Shown here: positions 1 to 10,579 of the stretch, in pieces
How the letters are laid out: every line of letters begins with the position of its first letter
Numbering within the stretch: the first letter of the stretch is position 1
Source of the DNA: Sacculina carcini
Taxonomy: Eukaryota; Arthropoda; Thecostraca; Sacculinidae
Length of the DNA: 64,000 nt
Assembly: GCA_916048095.2 (NCBI GenBank)
Contig: OU696572.1
Span: forward strand, 11,367,376 to 11,431,375
Direction: 5' to 3'
Translations under genes and position numbers: made by a program
The notes under the pieces: model-generated
Told to the model about the DNA's origin: nothing
Seen by the model: the letters and a program-made list of their open reading frames with translations, nothing else
Databases searched by the model: none

Positions 1-162
1 TCGTAGAGCTGCATCAATATCAGGCTGGGTGAGGACCGCAGGCAGCAGGTCAACACACAGCAACAACAACACTAACACGTGGTGGTAATCGACCCATTAC
101 CCCCGGTAATATCATGTGAAAACACTTGAAAATTACCATATTTTGTAGTTTTTGTCTATATC

Positions 163-420
163 AGCGGTTCTTAACCTGTAGGGAATGGAAGAGTTGCCAA
201 GTAGGAAGCTAAATGTCGGACAGAACAGGAAAAATGTGTGTTTTTATCAATCCGAATTCATTGATTTTTGTTTCTAACGACCTCTTGACATTCACTCTGA
301 TGTAACAACTGAATGTATTGAATATATCAGCGCTGTTGTGTGGAATATGAAGAGATGGCTCATTAAGAAGTGGGGAATAAGAGGAAAGTAACACATTTGA
401 TCGTTAGGCTAAGTTTATTA
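163..420. mobile_element. hAT-like MITE relic, array copies
   Basis: Begins with GCGGTTCTTAACCTGTRGGG, which resembles hAT terminal repeats of the CAGTGGTTCTTAACC type, followed by a conserved body containing AAGCTAAATGTCGGACAGAA. Equivalent full-length copies start near 18566, 24314, 31127 and 41943. Head-truncated copies lie near 7445, 13895 and 53945. Related but diverged copies occur at 37111-37250 (inside the Mutator-like element) and near 59551. No transposase and no clear second terminus were seen, so the class is inferred from the terminal motif only. Confidence 0.4.
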
Positions 421-574
421 AGAATAATTATTTGATATCAGCGCAATATTTTCAATAAAGTTGATTTAAATTAACTGATATACAAACTTGTGTTAACAGA
501 GAAATGTTCAGCCCCTGAACGGCTTTGTATGACACGAATAAACACAACGACAGCCTCGATGCTGAGACCACGTG

Positions 575-1018
575 CTACCTGGCTACCGCTGCCGTTACTG
601 GCGCGTGTTGCGAGCGTGTTTGACCGGCGGCGGGAAGCTGAGCCGAGCACACACCAGCCTCGTCTTGTGACGTCACCAGAGTAGGCCGTGCTGCTGCTGT
701 CGTTATTCTCGTCGTCGCAGTAACGTCACGAAGACTGCAGGAAGACGACGACGACAAGGTTGGTGGTGACGAAGCGAGCGGCGTTTCGTCAATGATCTGG
801 TCGCTGCACAGCTGACATTGCTCGCACTGCAGACGCACGTCGACCGGCGCCGAGCGGTTTTCAGCTGTGCGGTGGTGCACGGCGATAACGCGCGCGTGCG
901 GGCCGCAGTGGGCGGCATGGAAACGCGACACGAGCGCCACCACGGTGGGCAGACTGAGAAACACGGAGCACTCGCTGCCGCTAGAGGCTGCCTCCAGTGA
1001 CGAGTCGGCAAAAAACAT
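575..1018 (-). pseudogene. GC-rich captured gene fragment
   Basis: An island of GC-rich sequence in an AT-rich array. The minus-strand frame from an ATG at 1018 to a TAG at 575 is open for 147 codons. Its first two thirds have strongly GC-biased third positions (codons such as GCC, CTG, GTG, CGC), which points to real coding origin. It includes a Cys/His-rich stretch with the motif CEQCQLC. The frame stays open and hydrophobic upstream of the ATG, back to a stop near 1115, so it may be part of an exon with a signal peptide. I do not recognise the family. Units D-G keep only about 120 bp of its far end (for example 18940-19060). Confidence 0.45.
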
Positions 1019-2029
1019 GACACTAACACATACAACTGCCAGCACATATAAACCTGTGCACAATATATTTTTGAGGCAATACAAATGTGTTTCATTGATT
1101 TCCGCTGGACGATATCACACAAACTCGAACCAACACGGCTAGTATGATGGGTTAGTACAAAAACCACGTCAGCAAAAGGCCCGATCATCATTCATTGTGC
1201 GATTAGAAAATTTCCGCAAAGTGAAAATTTCGCTTTGACTTATCTAGGATCCGCCTAATCACCAAATATCCCACTATAATGTACACCATTATGCGGAATA
1301 TATTAGCGCACCGATACAATTAATTCTAATGCGAAAATTCACATGAAGTACCGACTTAATCGTATTGGTGAAATAATGCCAATGTTCAGTTTAACCTTGA
1401 TAGAGGATATTCGTTTGAGGTTTAGTCCTCTATACTGGTTATAACATTAAATAATTGAGCAACAATGAGCGCTGGGAAAGTTCATTCAAGCCAAAGGAAA
1501 CTCTGACTCCACTGAAAAACTAATAAACTTACTAATATCCAGCAACAAGCACGGACTTGGTAAATATGCGTTGTTTCCAACTTCGGTGCGTTACAAACAC
1601 AGACAGAAATCTGTACTTTTTGCATATAAATAAAATTAAAACGTTTTTTTAAATAAAATATTTCTCTTGAATGGCCCTACGGCTGCTTGTAATATTTTGT
1701 TTATTATTCGGTAGACTTGCTGAACAAAGGGCAAACAAATATGATTGTTGTTGCATTTGTATTTTCGATGTGCATAATGCATTATAATTTTGATCGCATA
1801 ATGCATGCTAATTTCATGAGTAAAGCGTTTGTACTATCGGTTCATGATTCTACATAACAAAAAAGTTCATTTTCCGCTTGATCATACAATTGACAAATTT
1901 GTTCAAATTCGTAAAACATAAGAGCCACTAAACAATCCTTGTAGAAGCAGAAAAAACAGATGCCAACTCTCATAGAAACGAGAGTCATTTTCAGGCATTG
2001 ACCTCGAGGAAGGATATTTGTTGACAACA

Positions 2030-2410
2030 TCAATCAGTATGAACAGTATCCGAAGACGGGAGATTGTCAGGCATAATTGGAGGCTCGCATGCACACGCCA
2101 CTGGGATGCGAAGATACTCGGTTCCACCGCCCTGAACGTTTTCAATATGTGCTTCGATTCTGGTGCACACCAAGCCTTCCATGCAGACGGAATTTTCGCA
2201 CAGACACGTCGCCGACATGATGTTCAATCTTGTATTTCTGATGGTTTGTTTATGAAGCTGGTAGGGACACGGTGTTTGATATGATGGCTGGCTGCTGTTG
2301 TGCTTACCGCAGTTAACCACGAGTCCCTCGCTCCGTTCAACAACGTTCACCACACAGACTACAAACACAACTGCTGTCAAAAATGATGCACGTGCAACAA
2401 TTGCGCTCAT
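2030..2410 (-). CDS. IL-17-like secreted cytokine, copy A
   Basis: Encodes 126 aa. Residues 1 to about 26-29 form a signal peptide with a hydrophobic core (FLTAVVFVVCVVNVV). The mature part has eight cysteines: C34, C48 (in TPCPY), C69 and C71 (in ATCLC), C76, C82, C106 and C108 (in IPVACAC). The order CP[YW]...R...A-CLC..C...C...Y..IPV.C.C is the known pattern of IL-17 family cystine-knot cytokines, which are secreted and signal through IL-17 receptors. NSS at 38-40 is a potential N-glycosylation site. The frame extends to an upstream GTG, but the first ATG (2408-2410) suits a eukaryotic start. No intron is needed. TATA box at 2487-2494; AATAAA at 1700-1705, about 325 bp after the stop. Copy-specific residues: K36, E78, G94, D121. 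Receptor and function are inferred from family only. Confidence 0.75.
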   Translation of the reverse strand: MSAIVARASFLTAVVFVVCVVNVVERSEGLVVNCGKHNSSQPSYQTPCPYQLHKQTIRNTRLNIMSATCLCENSVCMEGLVCTRIEAHIENVQGGGTEYLRIPVACACEPPIMPDNLPSSDTVHTD

Positions 2411-2486
2411 CTTGATCACTTGTTCAGCTTCTGGCTTACTTGAAACTCAGCAGATTAAGTATGATTTCTCAGATAAAAGACAGTTG

Positions 2487-2494
2487 CTTTTATA
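2487..2494 (-). promoter_or_regulatory. TATA box of cytokine copy A
   Basis: TATAAAAG on the minus strand, 77 bp before the ATG. An initiator-like TCATAC lies about 30 bp downstream of it. The box and its flanks are conserved in all eight units. Confidence 0.7.
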
Positions 2495-3001
2495 CCGACT
2501 CTAGGCAACTTATTTCCGCCGTAAAATGAATTGCTATTCATAGTAGAACCGCAACAAATTCGGCTTTTGTCCTGGTTCAATATAATCCTGCATTATATCG
2601 GCGCATTGGAATTATGCAATAAGATTTGATGGAGTTATATTTGGACAAATAGATTACTCATTGAAATGATTGCGGTTCAACCCAACTACCGCTGGACGAA
2701 ATAATTCAAATTGCAAACAAATGCAGTTTAAGAAACACGTAAAATAATTTCACTCTTCTAAAAATACACACATTCGATAAAAAATGTATTTTCGAACAAT
2801 TTCATACACATTGTTGAAATTTGCTTACATGAAAAAGTTTCAAACGTCAATTGATAAAACTGTTGTAGCCGTCACATGGTAGCACATATAAGTCAAAAAT
2901 AGTGTTCCCTTTCGCATGTAATTACCGATTCTCCCCTACCCCCCATTTTTCTGCCAAAAAAACCTCGACCATAAAACACGTTTTTTTTGTTTTTTAAGAG
3001 T

Positions 3002-3009
3002 CATGCAAA
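3002..3009 (+). promoter_or_regulatory. POU octamer-like site beside the minisatellite
   Basis: ATGCAAAT, a perfect octamer, stands just beside the minisatellite, about 590 bp upstream of the cytokine ATG. It is repeated at the same relative place in units A-G. Function is inferred. Confidence 0.3.
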
Positions 3010-3045
3010 TAATTCAAATTATGGAAATGATATATTTGGGATGTT

Positions 3046-3190
3046 GAATGAATTATTTTTATTAGCAAATGAATTATTTTTATTAGCAAATGAATTATTT
3101 TTATTGGCAAATGAATTATTTTTATTAGCAAATGAATTATTTTTATTAGCAAATGAATTATTTTTATTAGCAAATGAATTATTTATGCTA
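3046..3190. repeat. 21-bp minisatellite, unit A (7 copies)
   Basis: Head-to-tail copies of AATGAATTATTTTTATTAGC plus A, 21 bp per unit. It lies roughly 640-780 bp upstream of the cytokine ATG. Copy number varies by unit: A 7, B 3, C 3, D 3, E 8, F 11, G 3. Because 21 is a multiple of three, the repeat is open in several frames on both strands (for example NELFLLA), which is not evidence of coding. Confidence 0.9.
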
Positions 3191-4096
3191 TTAGTGACCC
3201 TTTCAAATTGAATTACCATTAAATATGCACAATAAAAGTGTTATAATGTGTCTGAACGCCCTAATATCATTGTATGAACGGTACTGTGCGGCACTTCTAT
3301 GTACAGTACAGTTTTGCATTCAATTATTGAGTAAATCATTGTGTAAGAAAGCAGGGTTTGATAACCGTTTCTTATGCTAAAATCTGAAACTGTTTTAAAA
3401 ACAACAGGTGGCATAATTTTTTATTCGTTTTTACATATTACCTTTTTCCTACCAGAAATGAACTACGTTGATTATAATAAGTTTCATCATTCATTCAGCA
3501 GATCAATTACTTGCAAATATAAAAGTACAAACACTGCAAATATTTACACAAATACTACTAATATGCACTCAAACTTAGTGTCCCTAATGAGACTACGAAT
3601 AAAAGCGGGTCGCATTAATCAGAGTGGCAATCCTGACCAGAAAAATGGGGAATATTTTCGTGTGGGAAAAAAACGATTGAGGAAATATATTTAATGTACA
3701 AAAAGGTATTTGAACACAAATAACTACATCAAAGAAACCATCCTCCATAAAACCAGTTCTAAAAACAGGTTACTAATAAAAACCAATTAATTTGGTTCAA
3801 CTCTCCTTGATCTGCCGCCAATTTTTTTCTAAATCTCTACATCTACGGAAACCTTTTAAAAAAAATTATTTTGAAAAAAACCATGGTTTAAAAAAACAGT
3901 TTAAATCAAGTGGTTTAACCAGCCGCTTATACGTACAATCAGGCTACTTGCTAAACAAAAGTTATTTGAACGCGCATCAATCAAATCTATCTTCCATAGA
4001 GACTGTTCTAGAAAGCATTGTTTCATTAAAAAAGCGTTAGTTTAAATGAACGTTTGTCAAAAAAAACACTTGACCAACCAATTAACTTGTCTTGTT

Positions 4097-4543
4097 ACAA
4101 CAACAACAACGTGTATTTGCTATAGCGCCGGTAAAACACAAGCGCGAAAAACGGAAGACATCAATTGAGATAAAACGACAATTGTTAGGAATATGGGAGA
4201 AAAGAGCAGGTAAAAGAAAGATAAGTCACAAAACAACCAAAATTGGTAAATAGCAAGCACAAGCACAAAGGGCGCAGTTCCAAAAAATCAAGTGGTGTGT
4301 TCGAACAATAAAATCGACAGAGAATTACTACAGAGAACATTCACAATAGAATAAACAAAGCAGGAAGGAAGGAAAGGAAGCAGTAACTGTGCTCAAGACA
4401 GGGGAAAATAAGACAACGAGGAGAATTGAAACAATCATGAAACGGAGAAATAGTTCAAACAATATCACAGAGGCGAAAGGAGAGAGAGAGAGTGAGTGAC
4501 GGGATCAAATGAAATGTCAAAAAGGTACAGACGAAGCCGACGG
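4097..4543 (-). mobile_element. SINE or LINE-tail insertion, unit A
   Basis: Absent at the same site in units B-E and G and flanked by CTTGTT on both sides (4091-4096 and 4544-4549), a 6-bp target duplication. On the minus strand it ends GGCGCTATAGCAAATACACG followed by a GTT repeat, a typical 3' tail of invertebrate LINEs and their SINEs. The same tail type appears near 58100 and 47100. No open frame of note; T/C-rich body. Confidence 0.6.
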
Positions 4544-4726
4544 CTTGTTCTGCTGTCAACATTTTCTAAATCTGTACATTAATCAAACGAATTTAAAACC
4601 AATTTGAAAAACATCATTGCATTCTTTCATGAAAAAATAGTTTCTTTAAAAAAAACACGATTACTCAATGAATTTGTTTTGTTCTGCTGACAAATTATTT
4701 CAAATATCCACATAATTAAAACCATC

Positions 4727-5007
4727 TGTAATAGATTAGTGCTGGATATTGTGCATGAATGATTATTTTGTATGAGTGCGAGTGAAGGTGCTGTATGTGT
4801 ATATGAGCGTGCGTTTGAATGGTGGATTGTCCGGTTTGCTGACTGCGCGTGCCACGTGGTGGCGTCATGTTTTCTGGGAGTCGTTGTGTGAGCGTCGTGG
4901 AGTGTGTGTCGGTGTGCGGTGTCTTGTGGGCGCGCGTGGGGCTGCAATGCCCCCGCGCGCCCGTCTTTTAATACATCTTGTTTTTGTTCTTTATGTCTGC
5001 TTTTACA
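4727..5007. repeat. Left LTR
   Basis: 281-bp terminal repeat with TG...CA ends. It contains a strong GC hairpin: GGGCGCGCGTGGGG (4928-4941), loop CTGCAATG, then CCCCCGCGCGCCC (4950-4962), which pairs almost perfectly. The hairpin lies about 45 bp from the LTR end. Confidence 0.85.
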
Positions 5008-5700
5008 AGCTAACCGGCCTGTAACAAGCTATTTCGGCTATTTTATTTCGGTTTGAATGAAGTTTTGGTGAGATTTCAATTAGTTGAAAATTTGGTTCCG
5101 GCTTCAGCAGCAGTGGTGATGCCTTCAGCACCAGGGGAGAACAGCAGCAGTGGAGGTTCTCAGTGGCGTGTCAGGAGCGTGTTGTAGGGACGGCGGTGAA
5201 GCATGATGCCGGCTGGAGGCAGCGGGGAAGCTGTGGCGGATCATGCTCACTCCGTCCGTATTGGAGCTGGACACGTCGCTGAGCTCGCGGTGGAAGCTGC
5301 TGGTGCTGGAGGGCTGCTGGAGTGAGAGCTGCTGAAGCCGGGGATCTGGAAGAAAGGAAGGCGAGACGACGTGGTCTGTGTGGACGGCGGTCTCGGCTAG
5401 CTGTGGCAGGGTGCTGAAGAGCACTGGGGTCGATGTGTTGTGCCCTGTCGCGGCAGCCGTTGATGTAGAAGACGGCAGGCTGCGGCGGAGCACTGAAGAG
5501 CACGGGCGGAAGCGGGAGCGCGGTGGACGCTGGGGCTAGCCGTGTTGTGCTTCGCCGCAGTCATGGTGTGCGCCTGCTGGAGGTCGTGGAGTCGGCAGTC
5601 TTTGTCCTGTTTATTCATGGTTTAATTTTATTCCGCGTTCATTTTTCGGCTTGTATTTTCAGTTAAACTTCAGTTTTGTTTCTTGAGAAACAGGGGGAGA

Positions 5701-5979
5701 TGTAATAGATTAGTGCTGGATATTGTGCATGAATGATTATTTTGTATGAGTGCGAGTGAAGGTGCTGTATGTGTATATGAGCGTGCGTTTGAATGGTGGA
5801 TTGTCCGGTTTGCTGACTGCGCGTGCCACGTGGTGGCGTCATGTTTCGGCAGTCGTTGTGTGAGCGTCGTGGAGTGTGTGTTGGTGTGCGGTGTCTTGTG
5901 GGCGCGCGTGGGGCTGCAATGCCCCCGCGCGCCCGTCTTTCAATACATCTTGTTTTTGTTCTTTATGTCTGCTTTTACA
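5701..5979. repeat. Right LTR
   Basis: 279-bp copy of the left LTR with a few differences, for example a short change in the TTTCTGGGAG / TTTCGGCAG stretch. It keeps the same GC hairpin (about 5900-5934). Confidence 0.85.
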
Positions 5980-6329
5980 CCATCTTTAAAAACATGGGTT
6001 TTATTAATGAAAAAACCTAAACCACTGGACCCGGATGCACTTTCAAACAGTCTCCTGAGGTATTTATTGATAAATATTTTTGTTTTTTTATACTATTATC
6101 AAATTATCTTTGAAATATGACACGTATAGATGTACAAAACGTGAATTAAACTCGATTCTATGTACTAAAATCCAACATCCGATGACAATTGGGGCTAATT
6201 CTAAAAAAACTAAAAAACATGTATTTTTTGCAAAAAAACGCATCAAAAAAATCTTTTTTTTTGCATCACTACATGCGGGTGATTCCATGCGGGTGATTTT
6301 TTTGGTCGATTCCATGTCTCTAGCGAATT

Positions 6330-7036
6330 TCTGATCGCTTCTATTCAGACAACTCAACAACTTCCCTATATTACGTAACGTTTCGGAGTTACCAGACTCC
6401 ATCAGCAGACACAAATCACATGAGAACACAATAACAATGCAAATACCAGCACACAATCACTACAACATTAAAACAATAATTCACAGGCTATTTGTCATTA
6501 ACCAGGTGTCACTCCTAGGTGTCATTGTCTGGTAGGTGTGAAAGTGGTGTTGGCTGGCTGTCGCAGGGGCGCGTCGAGTTTCGCTCCAACGGGGGGGCTC
6601 GGTGAGTTGGCAGAATATCGTTTTCTTCGAGCTGTATATTCAGCGTCGGCTTCAGCTGGGTGATATATACCGCCTCTAACATGCGCAATCGCCGTGCGTC
6701 GTTTTCGCGGGCCAAAACCTGTGTTCCTTCGACGATGTCTGGGCGTGTGATTTTTCTGTCATGCGCCGAACTGAAATGCCTCTTGATTGCACCGTTGTTG
6801 AGATGGCAAGTCAGCCGCCGCGACAGCGTCGTCGTCGTCATGCCAATGAATGTGTGAGGTCCACACCCCTCAACGTTGCATTGAAATTGGTACACGACGT
6901 GATGCTGCTGCAGCTGCGCGGGCTTGTCACTCTCCGGCTTGTTTCGAACAACCAAGTTTGCTGTTTTTTGTGTGTTGTAATAAATAACAAGTTTTACTCG
7001 AGTATTGTCGTCACCGGCTGTCACATTTTTGGCCAC
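6330..7036 (-). mobile_element. Penelope-like element fragment with GIY-YIG domain, unit A
   Basis: The minus-strand frame 6515-7036 (173 codons, no upstream ATG, cut by a TA tract) matches a GIY-YIG endonuclease of the Penelope retroelement type. It shows VVYQFQC, then CGPHTFIG, the arginine in TLSRRLTCH, and a late glutamate in LEAVYITQLKPTLN. The YIG is FIG here but YIG in unit E. Downstream (about 6340-6456) the same strand reads ESGNSETLRNIGK, resembling tails that follow Penelope-like ORFs. No reverse transcriptase of this element is present, so it is a dead 3' fragment. Confidence 0.6.
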
Positions 7037-7038
7037 AA

Positions 7039-7060
7039 TATATATATATATATATATATG
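7039..7060. repeat. TA microsatellite, unit A
   Basis: Short (TA)n tract at the 5' break of the Penelope fragment. The same site holds longer tracts in E (30667-30731) and F (41444-41546). Confidence 0.9.
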
Positions 7061-7188
7061 ATTGATACACTAATTATTCAGCGGTAATATAGCAATATAT
7101 AACTAGTATTGCCAAATGTCGCAATTGTAAATAACGTGTTCAATCATTAATCATGCATGCAATGCTTGCCGTGAAAGGCGGGTTAACT

Positions 7189-7268
7189 GCGTACAACAGG
7201 GTTTGACCGATAATCGCTAATAGACCGATAATTATTTAGCCCCCGTGACACTCCTGGCGCCGCCACTG
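7189..7268. mobile_element. Short TIR-type relic ending GGCGCCGCCACTG
   Basis: Reads from CAGGGTTTGACCG to GGCGCCGCCACTG; the reverse strand begins CAGTGGCGGCGCCAGGA, a common terminus of hAT-like MITEs. It contains a repeated ACCGATAAT motif. Copies are at about 30870-30949 and 41686-41765. Both termini and class are uncertain. Confidence 0.3.
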
Positions 7269-8443
7269 ATGATAAACAAGCAGTTGTGTTGTCGTAGAGC
7301 TGCATCAATATCAGGCTGGGTGAGGACCGCAGGCAGAAGGTCAACACACAGCAACAACAACACTAACACGTGGTGGTAATCGACCCATTAGCACCGGTAA
7401 TCTCATGTGAAATCACTTGAAAATTACCATATTTTTAAGTCTCCAGAGTTGCCAAGTGGGAAGCCAAATGTCGGACAGAACAGGAAAAATGTGTGTTTTA
7501 TCAATCCGAATTCATAGATTTTTGTTTCTAATGACCTCTTGACAAACACTGAATTTATTGAATTTATCAGCGCTGTTGTGTGGAATATGAAGAGATGGCT
7601 CATTAAGAAGTGGGGAATAAGAGGAAAAAAGTTACGCACCACTGGTCAATATTAACACATTTGATCGTTAGGGTAAATTTATTAAGAATATTTATCTGAT
7701 ATCAACGCAATATTTTTGAGGCAATACAAATGTGTTTCATTGATTTCCGCTGGACGATATCACACAAAATCGAACCATCACGGCTGGTAGGATGAGTTAG
7801 TACAAAAACCACGTCAGCAAATGGACCGATCATCATTCAGTGTGCGAGTAGAAAATCTCAGCGAAGTGAAAATTTCGCTTTGACTTATCTAGGATACGCC
7901 TAATCACCAAATATCCCACTATAATGCACACCATTATGCGGCATATATTAGCACACCGATATAATTAATTTTAATGCGAAAATACACATGAAGTACCGAC
8001 TTAATCGTATTGGCGAAATAATGCCACTGTTCAGTTTAACCTTGATAGAGGATATTCGTTTGAGGTTTAGTCCTCTATACTGGTTATATCATTAAATAAT
8101 TGAACAACAATGAGCGCTGGGAAAATTCATTCAAGCCTAAGGAAACTCTGACTCCACTGAAAAACTAATAAACTTACTAATATCCAGCAACAAACACGGA
8201 CTTGGTAAATATGTTGTTGCTTTTGTTGTTGTTGTTGTTGTTGGCGTTTCGGCCGATCACGACCATTTCACGCCCTCCAATGACGAACCAGAACGTGATT
8301 CCTTCGCGCCACAATTGTATTCAGACGGATTTTGGATTCGAGAAATTGATTGGAAAGGATATAGTTATAACGGAAATCGCTGGTAAAACCAAGGAGAAAC
8401 CAAGCAAAATTTCATAAATATGCCGAATAGAAATAAATGAAGC

Positions 8444-9655
8444 TCAAATGGTAGAAGCAATAAAATATCGACCACTATACCAATGATATATTTTCATTAG
8501 CAGATCGTATTTCTGTAGAAAACTTAATACCAATTTTATAATGTCGAGCTGAGTGCAGTCTAAAATGTTTGAGATGCTAAAATCGATGGCACGGGAGTCG
8601 CAACACGAAATCAGTGGTACGCGGCCCACAGCGTATTTTCCGCATTCCAACAGGATATGTTCCACTGTTAGGCGAACACCGCATCTCTCACTCTGTGGAG
8701 GTGGTCTTCCCTCTAAAAGATGAGCTTGGGTCAGGTATGAGTGGCCAAACTGCAATCTCGCTAGCTTCTTTTCTAGTTCACGGGGTATTACATTATCTAA
8801 CCAGTGACCTGAATCAGCCATCTTGCCGTAAAAATATCGGTTTCGTTTTGCTTCCCATTCGCATTTTTGATGTTTAATGAAGAATAGTTCCACCAATTGT
8901 TTCACCATGCTCCTGTTGAATGGATATGGAGTGATGACGGGTTCTTGCAACGACTCTTTAGCTTGGAGGTCGGTCTCAACATGCCCACTTATCCCCATAT
9001 GCCCTGGGAGACATGCAAGTTCACAAGAGTTGCCTGTGCGTACGATCCGACTATATAAGCCAAGGATTTGCTCGTGCACTGGATCATGGTCCATGAGATG
9101 AAAGATATATTCCAGTGAAGATTTGGAGTCTGTCAAAATCAGTGTTTTGCTGTAATGGTATTCTTCCGCTATGTATAGAGCCTTGGAAATGGCAAATAGC
9201 TCAGCATGAAATACGGAGACGTAGGATGGAAGTCTATATCGGTGTGTTGTCTCATCGGTTGTATTTGCAATATAGACGGCACATCCGGCTCTGTCGTTGT
9301 CTTTCGAACCGTCTGTATAAATGTGAACAAGATCACGGAACTTGTGAAGCAGCTCTGTTGTCAAGGATTGTACGACAACAGGTGGTACGAAGTCTTTTGG
9401 CTCCGAAAACAAGTGGCTGACCCTCGGTACTGATAGCCTCCATGGGGCATGCGTAATGTGTTCCCGTGCAGCGCAGTTAGCCGACGGTAGAGCGATACTG
9501 AATTCGTCAATGTAGGATAAAATACGTCTGCTAAATGTTTTCGCTAAAATGCGGTTTCTTCTCGTAAAAACAGATGGGATGTCCGAATGTTCAGGGTGAA
9601 AATTTATAAGTGGCTTCAAAATGTGCCTGTTGTTGTAGTAAGCTTGTTGTTGTTG
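8444..9655 (-). mobile_element. LINE fragment with RNase H domain, unit B (longest open copy)
   Basis: Minus-strand frame open from about 9650 to 8444 without an initial ATG (5'-truncated). It encodes an RNase H domain of the non-LTR retrotransposon type. Active-site residues are visible: D in YTDGSKD, E in FHAELFAIS, D in LTDSKSS and D in VETDLQAKES. A typical tail follows: LARLQFGHSYLTQAHLL, then PPPQSERCG and LTVEHILLEC. The reverse transcriptase is missing. The site lies between GGTAAATATG and TTTTCAACTTCGG, which are nearly adjacent in unit A (1560-1585). Confidence 0.8.
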
Positions 9656-10114
9656 ATGTTTTCAACTTCGGTGCGTTACAAACGCAGACAGAAATATATA
9701 CTTTTTGCCTATAAATAAAAATATAACTTATTTTTAAATAAAATATTTGTCTTGAATTACCCTACGGCTGCCTGTATTATTTTATTTATTATTCGGTAGA
9801 ATTGCTGAACAAAGGGCAAACAAATATGATTGTTGTTGCATTTATATTTTCGATGTGCATAATGCATTATAATTTTGATCGCATAATGCATACTAATTTC
9901 ATAAGTAAATCGTTTGTACTATCGGTTCATGATTCTACATAACAAATAAGTTCATTTTCCGCTTGATCATACAATTGACAAATTTGTTCAAATTCGTAAA
10001 ACATCAGACCCACTCAACAATCCTTGTAGAAGCAGAAAAAACAGATGCCAACTCTCATAGAAACGAGAGTCATTTTCAGGCATTGACCTCGACGAAGGAT
10101 ATTTGTGGACAACA

Positions 10115-10495
10115 TCAATCAGTATGAACAGTATTCGAAGACGGGAGATTGTCAGGCATAATTGGAGGCTCGCATGCACACGCCACTGGGATGCGAAGAT
10201 ACTCGGTTCCACCATTCTGAACGTTTTCAATATGTGCTTCGATTCTGGTGCACACCAAGCCATCCATGCAGACGGAATTTTCGCACAGACACGTGGCCGA
10301 CATGATGTTCAATCTTGTATTCCTGATGGTTTGTTTATGAAGCTGGTAGGGACACGGTGTTTGATATGACGGCTGGCTGCTGTTGTGCTGACCGCAGTTA
10401 ACCACGAGTCCCTCGCTCCGTTCAACAACGTTCACCACACAGACTACAAACACAACTGCTGTCAAAAATGATGCACGTGCAACAATTGCGCTCAT
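10115..10495 (-). CDS. IL-17-like secreted cytokine, copy B
   Basis: 126 aa with all eight mature cysteines and an intact signal peptide. Differs from copy A by Q36, D78, N94 and N121; identical in protein to copy C. N94 (VQNGG) is found only in B and C. The conserved TATA box is at 10572-10579. Confidence 0.75.
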   Translation of the reverse strand: MSAIVARASFLTAVVFVVCVVNVVERSEGLVVNCGQHNSSQPSYQTPCPYQLHKQTIRNTRLNIMSATCLCENSVCMDGLVCTRIEAHIENVQNGGTEYLRIPVACACEPPIMPDNLPSSNTVHTD

Positions 10496-10571
10496 CTTGA
10501 TCACTTGTTCAGCTTCTGGCTTACTTGAAACTCAGCAGATTAAGTATGATTTCTCAGATAAAAGACAGCTG

Positions 10572-10579
10572 CTTTTATA
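10572..10579 (-). promoter_or_regulatory. TATA box of cytokine copy B
   Basis: TATAAAAG on the minus strand at the conserved distance before the ATG. Confidence 0.7.

Larger units (their letters stand above)
4727..5979. mobile_element. Non-autonomous LTR retrotransposon (TRIM-like)
   Basis: Two direct repeats, 4727-5007 (281 bp) and 5701-5979 (279 bp), begin TGTAATAGATTAG and end CTTTTACA. They flank 693 bp of internal sequence. The host sequence CCATC occurs on both sides (4722-4726 and 5980-5984) and only once in the empty sites of the other units, so it is a 5-bp target duplication. A polypurine tract (GAAACAGGGGGAGA) directly precedes the right LTR. No gag or pol frame is visible, so the element would depend on another element's enzymes. 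The primer binding site was not identified. The LTRs are nearly identical, so the insertion is recent. Confidence 0.85.
1..7338. repeat. Array unit A
   Basis: The fullest unit. In order: hAT-like relic (about 160-420), GC-rich gene fragment (490-1020), AT-rich module (1060-1560), cytokine gene (2030-2410), 7-copy minisatellite, AT-rich spacer, SINE/LINE-tail insertion (4097-4543), LTR element (4727-5979), Penelope-like fragment (6330-7036) and a TA tract. It lacks the RNase H LINE fragment. It also lacks the YADD fragment present at this place in units B-G: sequence jumps near 6285 straight to the Penelope tail. 2620-3040 and 3200-4090 hold only AT-rich spacer. Confidence 0.85.

Noticed and set aside
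1842..2030. Second small frame whose ATG overlaps the cytokine stop (TGATG)
   Set aside because: Open in A, D, E and G, but B and C gain a stop after about 35 codons; no domain or codon bias. Best read as 3' UTR.
2018..2284. 88-codon plus-strand frame opposite the cytokine gene, present in most units
   Set aside because: Antisense shadow of a highly conserved coding sequence; no start context or domain.
2411..2419. Upstream GTG start adding MIK to the cytokine
   Set aside because: The first codon is GTG; the ATG nine bases downstream is the likely eukaryotic start in all copies.
2987..3211. Frames reading NELFLLA, NKNNSFA or LLIKIIH repeats
   Set aside because: Products of the 21-bp minisatellite, which is open in several frames on both strands.
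5125..5618. Minus-strand frames inside the LTR element
   Set aside because: Low-complexity Ser/Pro/Thr-rich translations of GC-rich DNA, opposite the presumed transcript; no gag or pol motif.
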